Source of the DNA: Chromobacterium amazonense
GTDB taxonomy: Bacteria > Pseudomonadota > Gammaproteobacteria > Burkholderiales > Chromobacteriaceae
Direction of reading: 5' to 3'
DNA: 64,000 nucleotides
NCBI RefSeq assembly: GCF_001855565.1
Contig: NZ_MKCR01000004.1
Span: 155,515 to 219,514, forward strand
Shown here: positions 25,613 to 37,127 of the stretch, one piece after another
Numbering within the stretch: the first letter of the stretch is position 1
Layout: each line of letters opens with the position of its first letter
Notes under the pieces: generated by a model
Database searches by the model: none
The model's input: the letters and a program-made list of their open reading frames with translations, nothing else
What the model was told of the DNA's origin: nothing
Made by a program: the position numbers and the translations under genes

Positions 25613-28261
25613 ATGAAGGTCAAGATTCTGGCCCAGGCGATCGCCGCCATCGGCCTCTTGGGAAGCGGCGTTGCCCACGCCGCGGATGATGCAGGCAATC
25701 AACTGGAACGGGTGACGATTACCGGTTCCAACATCAAGCGGATCAATAAGGAAGGCCCGACGGCTGTTGAGACTATCAAGCGAGCCGATATCGAAAAAAG
25801 CGGCGCTAGTACGGTTGTCGAGTTGCTCGAGAAAGTTCCGTCGATTACTAGCGTGATGACCGGATCCAGCCAAACTTCTTTTGCAAAGGGTGCGGCTTCC
25901 GCTTCTTTGCGAGGCATGGGCGAGAAATATACGCTGGTCCTGTTGAATGGGCGTCGCATTGCAAATTACGGTTTTGCCAATGGCGCTTCAAGTACCTTTG
26001 TCGATTTAAACAGTTTGCCACTACAAGCTATCGAACGGGTTGAAATCTTGCGTGATGGCGCTTCTGCGATCTATGGCTCAGATGCGGTCGCTGGTGTAGT
26101 CAACTTCATTACCCGGAAGAATTACCAAGGCACGGACGTTAGTGTGCGCAATGCAGGTAATCAGGGGGGCGATGGGCAGGCTATATCTGGCAATATCACA
26201 ACGGGCATCGGCGATCTGGACAAGGATGGCTATAACCTGCTGGTCACTGCCGATTTGTTCCATCGCGAGGCCAGCTTCAAGCGAGATCATGATTTGACCC
26301 AGACGGCTGATTATCGCCGTTTTGGTGGCACCCTCGGCTACCTGTCGACCTTGTATCCCGGCTCTGTGCGCGATATCAAGGTCTCTGACTCTCAAGCTAT
26401 TCCAGGTTGTCCGCCTAATCGCATCGGTTTGAACGTTTCGGGGTTGACTCGTTGTTTGTACGATCCGGCCCAATATCAGGAGATTGAGCCGCGCACATCG
26501 CGTTTCGGCATTTCCACCGTGCTGACCAAAAAGCTTTCTGCTGATTCCGAGCTTTTTGCGGAATTAGGGTTCAACCACAATGAGACTATCTATCATCAAG
26601 ATTATCCATTTTTTGATAGCGCGACGGGGCGTTTGAACCCCAGCGCCGGCATGTATCCTGGCAAGTCGCCTGACCCCGCAGTCAACGTCATTGGCGGCGG
26701 CGTCAATCCTGTTCAGGTGTACCGCGCGGTGTACGAAAATGGCCGGGTCCAGGATACGACTACCGGCGACAGCTACCGGGGCGTATTCGGCTGGCGTGGC
26801 ATGTGGCGCGGCTGGGATGTGGAGAGCGCGCTCAGCGCCAGCGAAAGCAGTGTGAAGACGGATCGTACCAATCAGCTGCTGAAGGACGCTACCGTCAATG
26901 CCTTGCAAAATGGCAACCGGGCACTGGGCACGGGCTATGATCCGTTTGTCATGAACAACCCGTTGTCGAATGTATTGCCTTTGCTGACGACAACCCATCG
27001 CAAGGCCACTTCCAAGTTGCAGGGCCTGGATTTCAAGATGGGCAACGGGGAAATGTTCGATTTACCTGGCGGCAAGGCCGGCTTCGCCTGGGGCGCGCAG
27101 TATTCGCATGAATCGATCAATGATCAGCCCGATCCCCAGACCGTTGCGAACAACATCATCAATACCGGCGCGACCATGGCTAAGGGCAGCCGCAATGTCT
27201 ATTCGCTGTACGGCGAATTCAGTTTGCCGCTGCGCAAGAACCTAGAAGTGCAGCTGGCGCTGCGTGGCGACCATTACAGCGATTTCGGCAATACCGTGAA
27301 TCCCAAGGTGGCGTTCTCCTACAAGCCATGGGATCAGCTGTTGTTTCGCGGCAGCGCCACGACCTCGTTCAAAGCGCCGACCCTGCCGGAAGAGTATGCA
27401 TCCACCCAGGCTTACGACAATAGTCTGATCGATGTGAAACGCTGCCGGATTATGGGAGGCAGCTATTGCAAGGTGTCATCTACACGGGTGAATATTACTG
27501 GCGGTTCAAACTTGAAGCCCGAGAAAGCGACGAACCTGTCGTTTGGCTTTGTGCTGCAACCGACCAAGAACCTCTCCGCTAGCGTGGACTTCTACTCGGT
27601 TCGCTCAAGAGACACCATCGATACGATTACGACCAGCTATATCATGGCCAATGAAGGCCGCGGTGGTCCGGGCAAGGTTTACCGTGATCCGGCGCTGCCG
27701 GGAGATTTGGCCAAATATCCGGGTTTGCAGCCTGGGGATGGCGCGGTCAATCTGATCGATGTGCCTTATGCCAACCTCGGAAGCACGATCACCACCGGCT
27801 ATGATGTCGGGCTGCAATACGAACTGTCTTTGGGTGGATACGGCAAGCTGCGTTTCCGTGATGATTTGAACAACATCATGAGTTTCCGCAAGTCGGACAC
27901 GCAAGATGGCGCGGCAGTCAATCAACTGGACAATATCTATCAGCCTAAGTGGCGCAATGTATTCTCCACCACTTACAGCTATGATCGTTATGACGTGATG
28001 TTGACATCCCGCAGCTATGCCGGGACCCGGGATGTGCTGGACAGCTCGTCTCAGGACGCGTCGTCGCGCATACCATCTTACACGATGTGGGATCTGGCCT
28101 TTACCGCTCGCCCGCTCAAGAACCTGGTAGTGAATGCCGGCGTCAACAATGTGTTTGGTAGGTCGGTGCCATTCTCCGTAGCTGCGAACGACTTTGTCGG
28201 TAGCACTCAGGATCTGTATGGTCGTTCGTATTTTGTCAGCGCACGCTATACCTTCAAGTAA
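25613..28261 (+). CDS. TonB-dependent outer membrane receptor
   Basis: 882-residue outer-membrane receptor. Signal peptide (about residues 1-24, GVAHA), a plug domain (about 50-175) with VVELLEKVPSI, GAASASLRGMGEKYTLVLLNGRR and VEILRDGASAIYGSDAVAGVVNFI, and a long beta-barrel. The TonB-box-like ERVTITGSNI is near the mature N-terminus. This is the receptor class of the siderophore, peptide or glycan type; ligand unknown. The C-terminal residue is Lys after YTF, where Phe is usual. The gene is visibly less GC-rich than its neighbours, and the MITE-like element sits in its terminator region. GGAAGAG before the ATG gives the start. Confidence 0.88.
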   Translation: MKVKILAQAIAAIGLLGSGVAHAADDAGNQLERVTITGSNIKRINKEGPTAVETIKRADIEKSGASTVVELLEKVPSITSVMTGSSQTSFAKGAASASLRGMGEKYTLVLLNGRRIANYGFANGASSTFVDLNSLPLQAIERVEILRDGASAIYGSDAVAGVVNFITRKNYQGTDVSVRNAGNQGGDGQAISGNITTGIGDLDKDGYNLLVTADLFHREASFKRDHDLTQTADYRRFGGTLGYLSTLYPGSVRDIKVSDSQAIPGCPPNRIGLNVSGLTRCLYDPAQYQEIEPRTSRFGISTVLTKKLSADSELFAELGFNHNETIYHQDYPFFDSATGRLNPSAGMYPGKSPDPAVNVIGGGVNPVQVYRAVYENGRVQDTTTGDSYRGVFGWRGMWRGWDVESALSASESSVKTDRTNQLLKDATVNALQNGNRALGTGYDPFVMNNPLSNVLPLLTTTHRKATSKLQGLDFKMGNGEMFDLPGGKAGFAWGAQYSHESINDQPDPQTVANNIINTGATMAKGSRNVYSLYGEFSLPLRKNLEVQLALRGDHYSDFGNTVNPKVAFSYKPWDQLLFRGSATTSFKAPTLPEEYASTQAYDNSLIDVKRCRIMGGSYCKVSSTRVNITGGSNLKPEKATNLSFGFVLQPTKNLSASVDFYSVRSRDTIDTITTSYIMANEGRGGPGKVYRDPALPGDLAKYPGLQPGDGAVNLIDVPYANLGSTITTGYDVGLQYELSLGGYGKLRFRDDLNNIMSFRKSDTQDGAAVNQLDNIYQPKWRNVFSTTYSYDRYDVMLTSRSYAGTRDVLDSSSQDASSRIPSYTMWDLAFTARPLKNLVVNAGVNNVFGRSVPFSVAANDFVGSTQDLYGRSYFVSARYTFK

Positions 28262-28298
28262 GTCGCTCCGGTCTTGATAGAAAGCCGCCCTTCTGGGC

Positions 28299-28420
28299 TA
28301 ATGCCGTTCACTTAAGGATTTTCGGGCGACTTTTCTGGCCTTGAGAGCACAGGAATCCACAAAAAAAGCACCGTTTCCCATGCATGGAGACGGTGCTTTT
28401 CTCTTAAGTGAACGGCATTA
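28299..28420 (-). mobile_element. 122-bp MITE-like element, copy 1
   Basis: Non-coding element with 18-bp perfect terminal inverted repeats TAATGCCGTTCACTTAAG. It is flanked by a 12-bp direct repeat GCCCTTCTGGGC (28287-28298 and 28421-28432), the expected target duplication. If the element and one copy of the duplication are removed, AAAGCCGCCC-TTCT-GGGCGGCTTTTT is restored, a complete terminator hairpin between the TonB receptor gene and the convergent GNAT gene. An internal hairpin (28364-28400, AAAAGCACCGT/ACGGTGCTTTT) has its T run on the minus strand. The only other copy in the window (51830-51951) is inverted and differs at one base. The 12-bp duplication suits an IS4/IS231-type transposase; none is in the window. 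Confidence 0.88.
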
Positions 28421-28450
28421 GCCCTTCTGGGCGGCTTTTTGTTTTTCCGC

Positions 28451-28909
28451 TCACTCCCGCCTCATATCCACATGCATGATTCCGCCATCGTCATACGGCT
28501 CCGACACCGGCTTGAACCCAAACGATTCATACAAGCCGCTTGCCTCGCACTGCGCCGACAGCATGATGGGCTGGCCGGCAAAGTGGATTTGGCACTGCGC
28601 CACCGCCTGCGCCATCAACGCCTTGCCCAAACTCTGGCCGCGCGCCTCCGGCGCCACCACCACCCGGCCAATGGCTGCGGCGTCCGGGTATTTCTCTCCC
28701 GGCGCGATTAAGCGCGCGTACGCCACCAGATTGCCGGCCTCATCGCGGCCGGACAGGTGCAGACAGTGGGTGTCCACGCCGTCCACATCGCCATAGATGG
28801 ACTGCTGCTCCACCACGAACACCTGGTCGCGCAGCTGCAACACCTGATACAGCGCCAAGGGGGTGAAACCGTCAAAACCGTGGCAATGCCACGCTATCCT
28901 GTTTGCCAT
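28451..28909 (-). CDS. GNAT family N-acetyltransferase (ElaA-like)
   Basis: 152-residue acetyltransferase similar to ElaA-type GNAT proteins: LYQVLQLRDQVFVVEQQSIYGDVDGVD near the N-terminus, the acetyl-CoA loop IGRVVVAPEARGQSLGKALM (about 85-103), and a C-terminal GLYESFGFKPVSEPYDDGGI. The ATG at 28909 is chosen because GGGAGG lies about 10 bases upstream and because the family starts here; a longer upstream reading overlaps parC antisense and is rejected. Substrate unknown. It converges on the TonB receptor gene with the MITE-like element between them. Confidence 0.83.
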   Translation of the reverse strand: MANRIAWHCHGFDGFTPLALYQVLQLRDQVFVVEQQSIYGDVDGVDTHCLHLSGRDEAGNLVAYARLIAPGEKYPDAAAIGRVVVAPEARGQSLGKALMAQAVAQCQIHFAGQPIMLSAQCEASGLYESFGFKPVSEPYDDGGIMHVDMRRE

Positions 28910-29008
28910 AGTAGAATCCCTCCCATTCCTGACACAGCCGTCTGCGATGCTATAGCATGCATGCAGGCGCCATGCCTCAATCCAGATCAAGACGATAGCA
29001 TTTAATAT

Positions 29009-31359
<2,351 letters not shown>

Positions 31360-31360
<1 letters not shown>

Positions 31361-32916
31361 TGAAACTGACAGCCCAGCCGCAAGCCCTGTCGCCGCGCGC
31401 CGCCCTGTTGTTCGTCAACGGCTTCCGCGCGCTCTTGCTGCTGGTGCTGTTCTCGCTGTCGCTGATCAACGGCGACAGCGGTCACGCGCTGATCGAGGGC
31501 GGGCCGCATTTCTACCTATGGAGCAGCGTCTACCTGCTGCTGATCGGCATCTGGTATCTGCTGCGCGAAGGCAGCCTGGGCGACACCCTGCAACTGACGC
31601 TGGCCATCGCCGCCGACATCGCCATGATGGTGTGGCTGATGGCGATGAACGACGGCGTGCGCGGCGGCTTCGGCCTCTTGCTGCTGCCGTATCTGGCTGC
31701 GGCCGGCCTGCTGTCCACCGGCCGCTACGCGCTGTTCTACGCCTCCATCGCCACGCTGATGCTGCTGAGCTACGCCGGTTTCGAAAGGCTGCTGGGCAAT
31801 GCCAGCCAGGCGGACCTGTCGTTCAGCGCGCTGCTGTCCGCCGCCGGCTTCATCACCGCCATCGCCACCTGGCAGCTGGGCCGGCTGGCGCGCGCCTCGG
31901 AAGCGCTGGCGGCGCAGCGCGGCGGCGAAATCGCCAATCTCAACCACCTGAACGAACTGATCCTGCAAAGCCAGCGCGACGCGGTGGCGGTGCTGGACGA
32001 GGCGGGCCATCTGCACCAGTTCAACCGGCAGGCGGAGCGTTATTTCAGCCAGCTGCAGCGCGGCCAGCTGATGCCGGAGCTGTTGCCGCTGGTGCAGCGC
32101 TGGCGTGACAACGGCTACCCGGCCCTGTCCACCTTCGTCCAGCACAATGTGCGCGGCCGCCAGCTGGTGGGCCGGCTAGTGCCGGTGCCGGTGCCGGAAG
32201 GCCAGCTGCGCGGCGTGGTGCTGTTCATGCGCGACATGGCGGACATGGCAGAAGAAGCCAAGCGCGTCAAATTGGCCGCGCTGGGCCGCCTCACCGCCAA
32301 CATCGCCCACGAAATCCGCAACCCGCTGTCCGCCATCAGCCACGCCGGCGACTTGCTGGCGGAGGACGAAACCGACCCGGCGCGGCAGCGGCTGTTGCGC
32401 ATCGTCCAGGACAACGCCCGCCGCATCAACGGCATGGTGGAAGACGTGCTGACCCTGGGCCGGCGCGACCGCGTCAAGACCGAAACCATCGATCTGCCAT
32501 CATTCATCGCCCAGCTGCTGGAGCAATTTGCGCTGGTGCAGCCGCAATCGGCCGGCGCCATCGTCTGCCAGCTGCCAACCCCTTGCAAGCTGGCCTTCGA
32601 CCGCGGCCACCTGGCCCAGGTGCTGAGCAACCTGCTGGCCAATGCCTGGCGCCACGGTAGCCAGGGCCGCGGCTCGGTGCGGCTGGAGGCCGGCACGGCG
32701 GAACACCACCTGATCCTGCGCGTGATCGACGATGGCCCCGGGGTGCCGGAGACCGAGCAATCCCGCCTGTTCGAACCCTTTTTCACCACGGAAAGCGCCG
32801 GCAGCGGCCTGGGGCTGTACATCGCGCGCGAGCTGGCCGAAGCCAACGACGCGCGTTTGGAGTACACCCCGCCCGGCGGCGTGTTCCGGCTGATCTGCCG
32901 ACTAGCCCATGACTAA
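31360..32916 (+). CDS. pilS: PilS, sensor kinase of type IV pilus genes
   Basis: 518-residue membrane histidine kinase. Residues about 20-180 contain six hydrophobic segments, then a PAS-like region (LILQSQRDAVAVLDEAGHLHQFN) and a HisKA domain with the phosphoacceptor motif NIAHEIRNPLSAISH (His at about 310). The ATPase domain shows NLLANAWRHG, DDGPGVPE and FFTTESAGSGLGLYIARELA. In Pseudomonas PilS/PilR controls pilA with sigma-54. The ATG at 31360 overlaps the parC stop by one base, and pilR overlaps the end by 8 bases. Confidence 0.88.
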
Positions 32917-34231
32917 GACACCCCCGCGCGTATTGATCGTCGACGACGAACCGGACATCCGCGAACTGCTGGAGCTGACCCTGCTGAAAATGGGCCTGAC
33001 GCCGGTCTGCGCCGGCAGCGTGGCCCAGGCCAAAACGGCGCTGGCGACGGGCCGCTTCGACTTGGCGCTGACCGATATGCGGCTGCCGGACGGCGAAGGC
33101 CTGGAAGTGGTGCGCCACATCGGCGAAGCCGGGCTGGACCTGCCGGTGGCGGTGATCACCGCCTATGGCAGCGCCGACAACGCGGTGCAGGCGATGAAGG
33201 CCGGCGCCTTCGACTATCTGCAAAAACCGGTCAGCCTGGCCCAACTGCGCAGCCTGGTCAAATCGGCGCTGAAAGTGGACGCGCCATCGAACAAGCCGGC
33301 TCAGCAACAGCGGCTGCTGGGCGAATCGCCGGCCATTCAGGATGTATTGCGGCTGGTGGACAAGCTGTCGCGCAGCCAAGCCGCGGTGTATATCAGCGGC
33401 GAATCCGGCACCGGCAAGGAGCAGGCGGCGCGGCTGATCCATGAGCAAGGCCCGCGCGCCGGCAGGCCCTTCGTCGCCGTCAATTGCGGCGCCATTCCGG
33501 AAAACCTGATGGAAAGCGAGTTTTTCGGCTACCGCAAGGGCGCCTTCACCGGCGCCGACGCCGACCGCGACGGCTTCTTCCAGCAGGCGCAGGGCGGCAC
33601 GCTGTTTCTGGACGAAGTGGCAGACCTGCCGCTGGCCATGCAGGTAAAGTTATTGCGCGCCATCCAGGAGCGGACCGTGCGCAAGCTGGGCAGCGCGCAG
33701 GAGGAGATGGTGGACGTGCGCATCATCTGCGCCACCCACCAGGACCTGGCGGCCAAAGTCGAAGACGGCGGCTTCCGCCAGGACTTGTACTACCGCCTCA
33801 ATGTGCTGCCGCTGCGCATGCCGCCGCTGCGCGAGCTGCGCGAGGACATTCCGCTGTTTGCCGAACGGCTGCTGCAGCGCTTCGCCAGCCACGGCCCCAC
33901 GCCGCAACTGAGCGCAGACGCGCGCCAGGCGCTGCAGGACTACGCCTACCCCGGCAACTTCCGCGAGCTGGAAAACATCCTGGAACGCGCCGTGGCCCTG
34001 GCCGCCGCCCCCGTCCTGTCGCGCGAGGACCTGCAGCTGACCCCCTGCGCCGAATACAGCCCGGAACCAGGCAGCGACGAGCCGCTGCAAGACTATCTGG
34101 ACCGCGTGGAGCGCGAAGCCATCGTCAAGGCGCTGGAAGCCACCCGCTACAACCGCACCCAGGCCGCCAAGCGGCTGGGGGTGACGTTCCGCTCGCTGCG
34201 CTATCGGATGGAGCGCTTGGGGGTGAAGTAA
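32909..34231 (+). CDS. pilR: PilR, sigma-54-dependent response regulator
   Basis: 440-residue NtrC-type activator. Receiver domain (about 7-120) with the phosphoacceptor Asp in LALTDMRLPDGEG; AAA+ domain with Walker A GESGTGKE, the sigma-54 contact loop GAFTGAD, Walker B GGTLFLDEVADLP and the arginine finger region; C-terminal Fis-type helix-turn-helix TRYNRTQAAKRLGVTFRSLRYRME. It overlaps pilS by 8 bases and would be its cognate partner. Expected targets are pilus genes elsewhere. Confidence 0.9.
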   Translation: MTKTPPRVLIVDDEPDIRELLELTLLKMGLTPVCAGSVAQAKTALATGRFDLALTDMRLPDGEGLEVVRHIGEAGLDLPVAVITAYGSADNAVQAMKAGAFDYLQKPVSLAQLRSLVKSALKVDAPSNKPAQQQRLLGESPAIQDVLRLVDKLSRSQAAVYISGESGTGKEQAARLIHEQGPRAGRPFVAVNCGAIPENLMESEFFGYRKGAFTGADADRDGFFQQAQGGTLFLDEVADLPLAMQVKLLRAIQERTVRKLGSAQEEMVDVRIICATHQDLAAKVEDGGFRQDLYYRLNVLPLRMPPLRELREDIPLFAERLLQRFASHGPTPQLSADARQALQDYAYPGNFRELENILERAVALAAAPVLSREDLQLTPCAEYSPEPGSDEPLQDYLDRVEREAIVKALEATRYNRTQAAKRLGVTFRSLRYRMERLGVK

Positions 34232-34304
34232 ACCCCGCGTAAAACCCCTCACGCCAGCCATCAGCAACGGTATGCTTGGGTCGGTTTGTATCCAATCGAC
34301 ATTG

Positions 34305-35102
34305 ATGATGACACCTCTTCGCCACTTGTGCTGGGGCGACAGCGCCGCCGGCAACCTGAAGCAACGCAACCGGCTGCTTGGCCTGTCCCAGCCGGTCACC
34401 GCCATGATGGAAGACTTCCGCATTGGGGAGCTGGCCGACGCCGATGCGGCCAAGCCGCGCCAACGCATCGCCTGGCTCAAGCGCCTGTGGGCCGCGCAGT
34501 GGTGGTATGAAGCGGAAGAGTACGAAACGCCGTTGCTGCTGCATCAGGCGGAGTGCCACGGCCAATTGCTGGAGGCGCTGCAAGCGCCGGCGCCGCTGGT
34601 GATCTGGATGGGCAACAACGCGCACGACCGGCTAATGCTGGCCATGGCCGCCAGCGTGGCAGCGCCCGCCACGCCGCTGCTGGTAGCGGACATCACCGGC
34701 CAGGTGGCTTTCCAGCACGAGGGGCTTTACGCGGTGGGGATGTGCCCGCCGGAAGCCTTGCTGGATATCAAGCCGGTGGCGCTGGACGCCGCCGCTCGCG
34801 CCGCGCTGGCCGCGCAATGGGCGCACTGGAAAACGCGCGAGGCCGGCTGGCGCGAAACCGCCTCGGACGGCGGCATCGTCCAATACCCGCTGGATCATCT
34901 GGACCCGCTGTTGCTGGCCAGGCTCTCCCGCACGCCGCAATCGGCCAGCCGCGTAGTGGGGGAGGTCATGGGCACGCATCCCGGCATGGTGCCGGACAAT
35001 TTCCTGTTCTGGCGGCTGGACGCGCTGCGCCAGGCCGGACTGGTGGTCTTTACCCCGGTTGACGGCCCCAAACCGCAAGCGCCCCTCGTCGCCCTGGCTT
35101 GA
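34305..35102 (+). CDS. DUF1835 domain-containing protein
   Basis: 265-residue cytosolic protein starting MMTPLRHLCWGDSAAGNLKQ, which matches the DUF1835 start (a short strand ending in GDSAA). It shows ETPLLLHQAECHGQLLEAL, VIWMGNNAHDRLMLAMAAS and PLLVADITG in the middle and DHLDPLLLARLSRTPQSASRVVGEVM toward the end. DUF1835 proteins are poorly characterised. No neighbour gives a function. Start uncertain: two ATGs are adjacent at 34305 and 34308 and no clear ribosome site is seen. The tandem array follows its stop. Confidence 0.6.
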   Translation: MMTPLRHLCWGDSAAGNLKQRNRLLGLSQPVTAMMEDFRIGELADADAAKPRQRIAWLKRLWAAQWWYEAEEYETPLLLHQAECHGQLLEALQAPAPLVIWMGNNAHDRLMLAMAASVAAPATPLLVADITGQVAFQHEGLYAVGMCPPEALLDIKPVALDAAARAALAAQWAHWKTREAGWRETASDGGIVQYPLDHLDPLLLARLSRTPQSASRVVGEVMGTHPGMVPDNFLFWRLDALRQAGLVVFTPVDGPKPQAPLVALA

Positions 35103-35136
35103 GCAGGACGCGCCACGGCGAAGACCGCCATAGGAT

Positions 35137-35563
35137 GGCGGAACGCCCGGCTAAGCCGGACTTCCGCCCTACGGCTTCGATGCAAAGGCGGGAGAAGACC
35201 ACGCCGAGTTCGGTAGGGCGGATGCCCCAACGGGCCGATCCGCCCCGCTCCGCCATGGTCAACTGCGGCGGAACGCCCGGTTGGCCGGGCTTCCGCCCTA
35301 CGGGTCTATGCAAAAGCGCGAGAAGATCACGCCGAGTTCGGTAGGGCGGATGCCCCGGTGGGGCGATCCGCCGCGCCCCGTCATGGTCAACAGCGGCGGA
35401 ACGCCCGGCATGGCCGGGTTTCCGCCCTACGGGTCGATGCAAAAGCGGGAGAAGATCACGCCGAGTTCGGTAGGGCGGATGCCCCGACGGGGCGATCCGC
35501 CGCGCCCCGTCATGGTCAACTGCGGCGGAACGCTCGGCCTGGCCGGGCTTCCGCCCTACGGCC
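35137..35563. repeat. Tandem array of about 128-bp units: REP-like palindromes joined to copies of the mnmE 3' end
   Basis: Units of 128-129 bp (GGTAGGGCGGATGCCCC begins at 35212, 35340 and 35469). Each contains one palindrome GGCGGAACGCCCGG..CCGGGCTTCCGCC, a segment AAAAGCGGGAGAAGATCAC, and a second palindrome GGTAGGGCGGATGCCCC..GGGGCGATCCGCC. The segment is also the native 3' end of mnmE (35578 onward); read on the minus strand each copy still encodes GVIFSRFCI, the last residues of MnmE before its GK end. Copies start at 35184, 35312 and 35441 and are decayed to different degrees. The palindromes match those at 18.1 and 59.9 kb. Confidence 0.88.
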
Positions 35564-36916
35564 TTACTTGCCAATACAAAAGCGGGAGAAGATCACACCC
35601 AAGAGGTCATCGGCGGAGAATGCCCCGGTGATCTCAGACAGCGCGTTTTGCGCCATGCGCAGTTCTTCGGCGAAGATTTCCACCTGCTCCCAGTCCGCTT
35701 CGGCCAGTTCCAGGTGGTCGGCGGCGCGGGCGATGGCGTCCAGGTGGCGCTGGCGAGCCAGGAACACGCCTTCGTCGGCGCCGCTGAAGCCTATCATTTC
35801 CAGCAGCTTGGCTTTCAACAGGTCCACGCCCTGGTGAGTCTTGGCGGACAGGCGCACCAGCGGGTGGCCGTCTTCGTCGGCGATGCCGGCCGGCTCCTCG
35901 GTCAAGTCCACTTTGTTGAAGACATGCACGCGCGGCAGGCCGGCCGGGATGCGCGCCAGGATGGCCTGCACTTCTTCGGTCAAGCCGTGGCGGCTGTCGG
36001 TCAGCACTAGCGCCAGATCGGCGCGCTCCACCGCCTGCCAGGTGCGCGCTATGCCTATCTTCTCCACCACGTCGTCGGTTTCGCGCAGGCCGGCGGTGTC
36101 GATGATGTGCACCGGCACGCCGTCGATGACGATTTCCTCGCGCACCGTGTCGCGGGTGGTTCCGGCGATATCGGTGACGATGGCGATGTCGTCGCCGGCC
36201 AGCGCGTTCATCAGGCTGGACTTGCCGACATTGGGCTGGCCCACCAGCACCACGTGCATGCCCTCGCGCAGGATGGCGCCCTGCTTGGCCGTGGCCTGCA
36301 CCCCCACCAGCTGCGCGCGCAAGCGGCGCAGGCGGCCGATGGCGTCGGCCTGCTTGAGGAAATCGATCTCTTCTTCCGGGAAGTCCAGCGTGGCTTCCAC
36401 CAGCATGCGCAGGTTGATCAGCTCGTCCACCAGGCCGTGCACCTCGCGCGAGAACGCGCCCTTCAATGACTTCAAGGCGCTGCGCGCTGCGGTTTCGCTG
36501 CTGGCGTCGATCAGGTCGGCCACGCTTTCGGCCTGCGCCAGGTCCAGCTTGTCATTCAGGAAGGCCCGCTTGGTGAACTCGCCCGGCTCGGCCAGCCGCG
36601 CGCCCAGCTCCACGCAGCGCGCCAGCAGCATCTTCATCACCACCGGCCCGCCGTGGCCCTGCAGCTCGATCACGTCCTCGCCGGTGAAGCTGTTGGGGCC
36701 GGGGAAGAACAGCAGCAGGCCGTTGTCGATGGCCTGTCCCTGGCCATCATAAAAGTCCGTGTACGTGGCGTAGCGCGGCTTGGGCGTCTTGCCATTGGAA
36801 ATGGCCTGCGCAAACGGCAGCAAGTCCTTGCCGGAGACGCGGATCACGCCGACGCCGCCGCGGCCGGGAGCGGTGGCGATGGCGCAGATGGTGGCGGGGG
36901 TGTAGCTGAGGTTCAT
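35564..36916 (-). CDS. mnmE: tRNA uridine-5-carboxymethylaminomethyl(34) synthesis GTPase MnmE
   Basis: 450-residue GTPase that with MnmG modifies wobble uridine-34 of tRNAs. N-terminal folate-binding domain ([32 protein letters not shown]), then the G domain with [14 protein letters not shown] (G1), TDIAGTTRD (G2), DTAGLRE (G3) and NKVD (G4), and the C-terminal FCIGK with the conserved cysteine. The ATG at 36916 is preferred over one two codons upstream because AAGGA is at normal spacing only for it. Immediately beyond its stop lies a tandem array carrying copies of its own last codons. Confidence 0.95.
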   Translation of the reverse strand: MNLSYTPATICAIATAPGRGGVGVIRVSGKDLLPFAQAISNGKTPKPRYATYTDFYDGQGQAIDNGLLLFFPGPNSFTGEDVIELQGHGGPVVMKMLLARCVELGARLAEPGEFTKRAFLNDKLDLAQAESVADLIDASSETAARSALKSLKGAFSREVHGLVDELINLRMLVEATLDFPEEEIDFLKQADAIGRLRRLRAQLVGVQATAKQGAILREGMHVVLVGQPNVGKSSLMNALAGDDIAIVTDIAGTTRDTVREEIVIDGVPVHIIDTAGLRETDDVVEKIGIARTWQAVERADLALVLTDSRHGLTEEVQAILARIPAGLPRVHVFNKVDLTEEPAGIADEDGHPLVRLSAKTHQGVDLLKAKLLEMIGFSGADEGVFLARQRHLDAIARAADHLELAEADWEQVEIFAEELRMAQNALSEITGAFSADDLLGVIFSRFCIGK

Positions 36917-36936
36917 TGCCATTCCTTGGATTTTGA

Positions 36937-37043
36937 GCCACGAAATCCACGAAAGGACACGAAAGAATGATCGCGGGCCGGAAGCCGTCCCGGCGCCGCC
37001 TCGGAGGCGATTCGCGTTCGTGTTCTTTCGTGGGGTTCGTGGC
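36937..37043. repeat. Large imperfect inverted repeat between mnmE and yidC
   Basis: Left arm GCCACGAAATCCACGAAAGG.. (36937-36963) and right arm (37017-37043), which reads as its reverse complement with few mismatches (TTCGTGTTCTTTCGTGG..GGTTCGTGGC). The loop is about 53 bases and GC-rich. Arms built from CCACGAA repeats are a common type of dispersed bacterial extragenic repeat. Confidence 0.7.
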
Positions 37044-37076
37044 GAATTGTTTAGAGATCTTTTCCCAGATTATCCA

Positions 37077-37103
37077 GCAAAAAACCCGGCCAGTGGCCGG
37101 GTT
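37077..37103 (-). terminator. Intrinsic terminator of the rpmH-yidC operon
   Basis: Minus strand: AACCCGGCC, loop ACT, GGCCGGGTT followed by TTTTGC; 25 bases after the yidC stop. Confidence 0.85.
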
Positions 37104-37127
37104 CCATCAGCAATTCGGACGGGGCGC

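Noticed and set aside
35137..35563. CRISPR array
   Set aside because: Repeats are about 128 bp, contiguous and palindromic with no unique spacers, and no cas genes are near; explained better as REP-like units joined to the mnmE tail.
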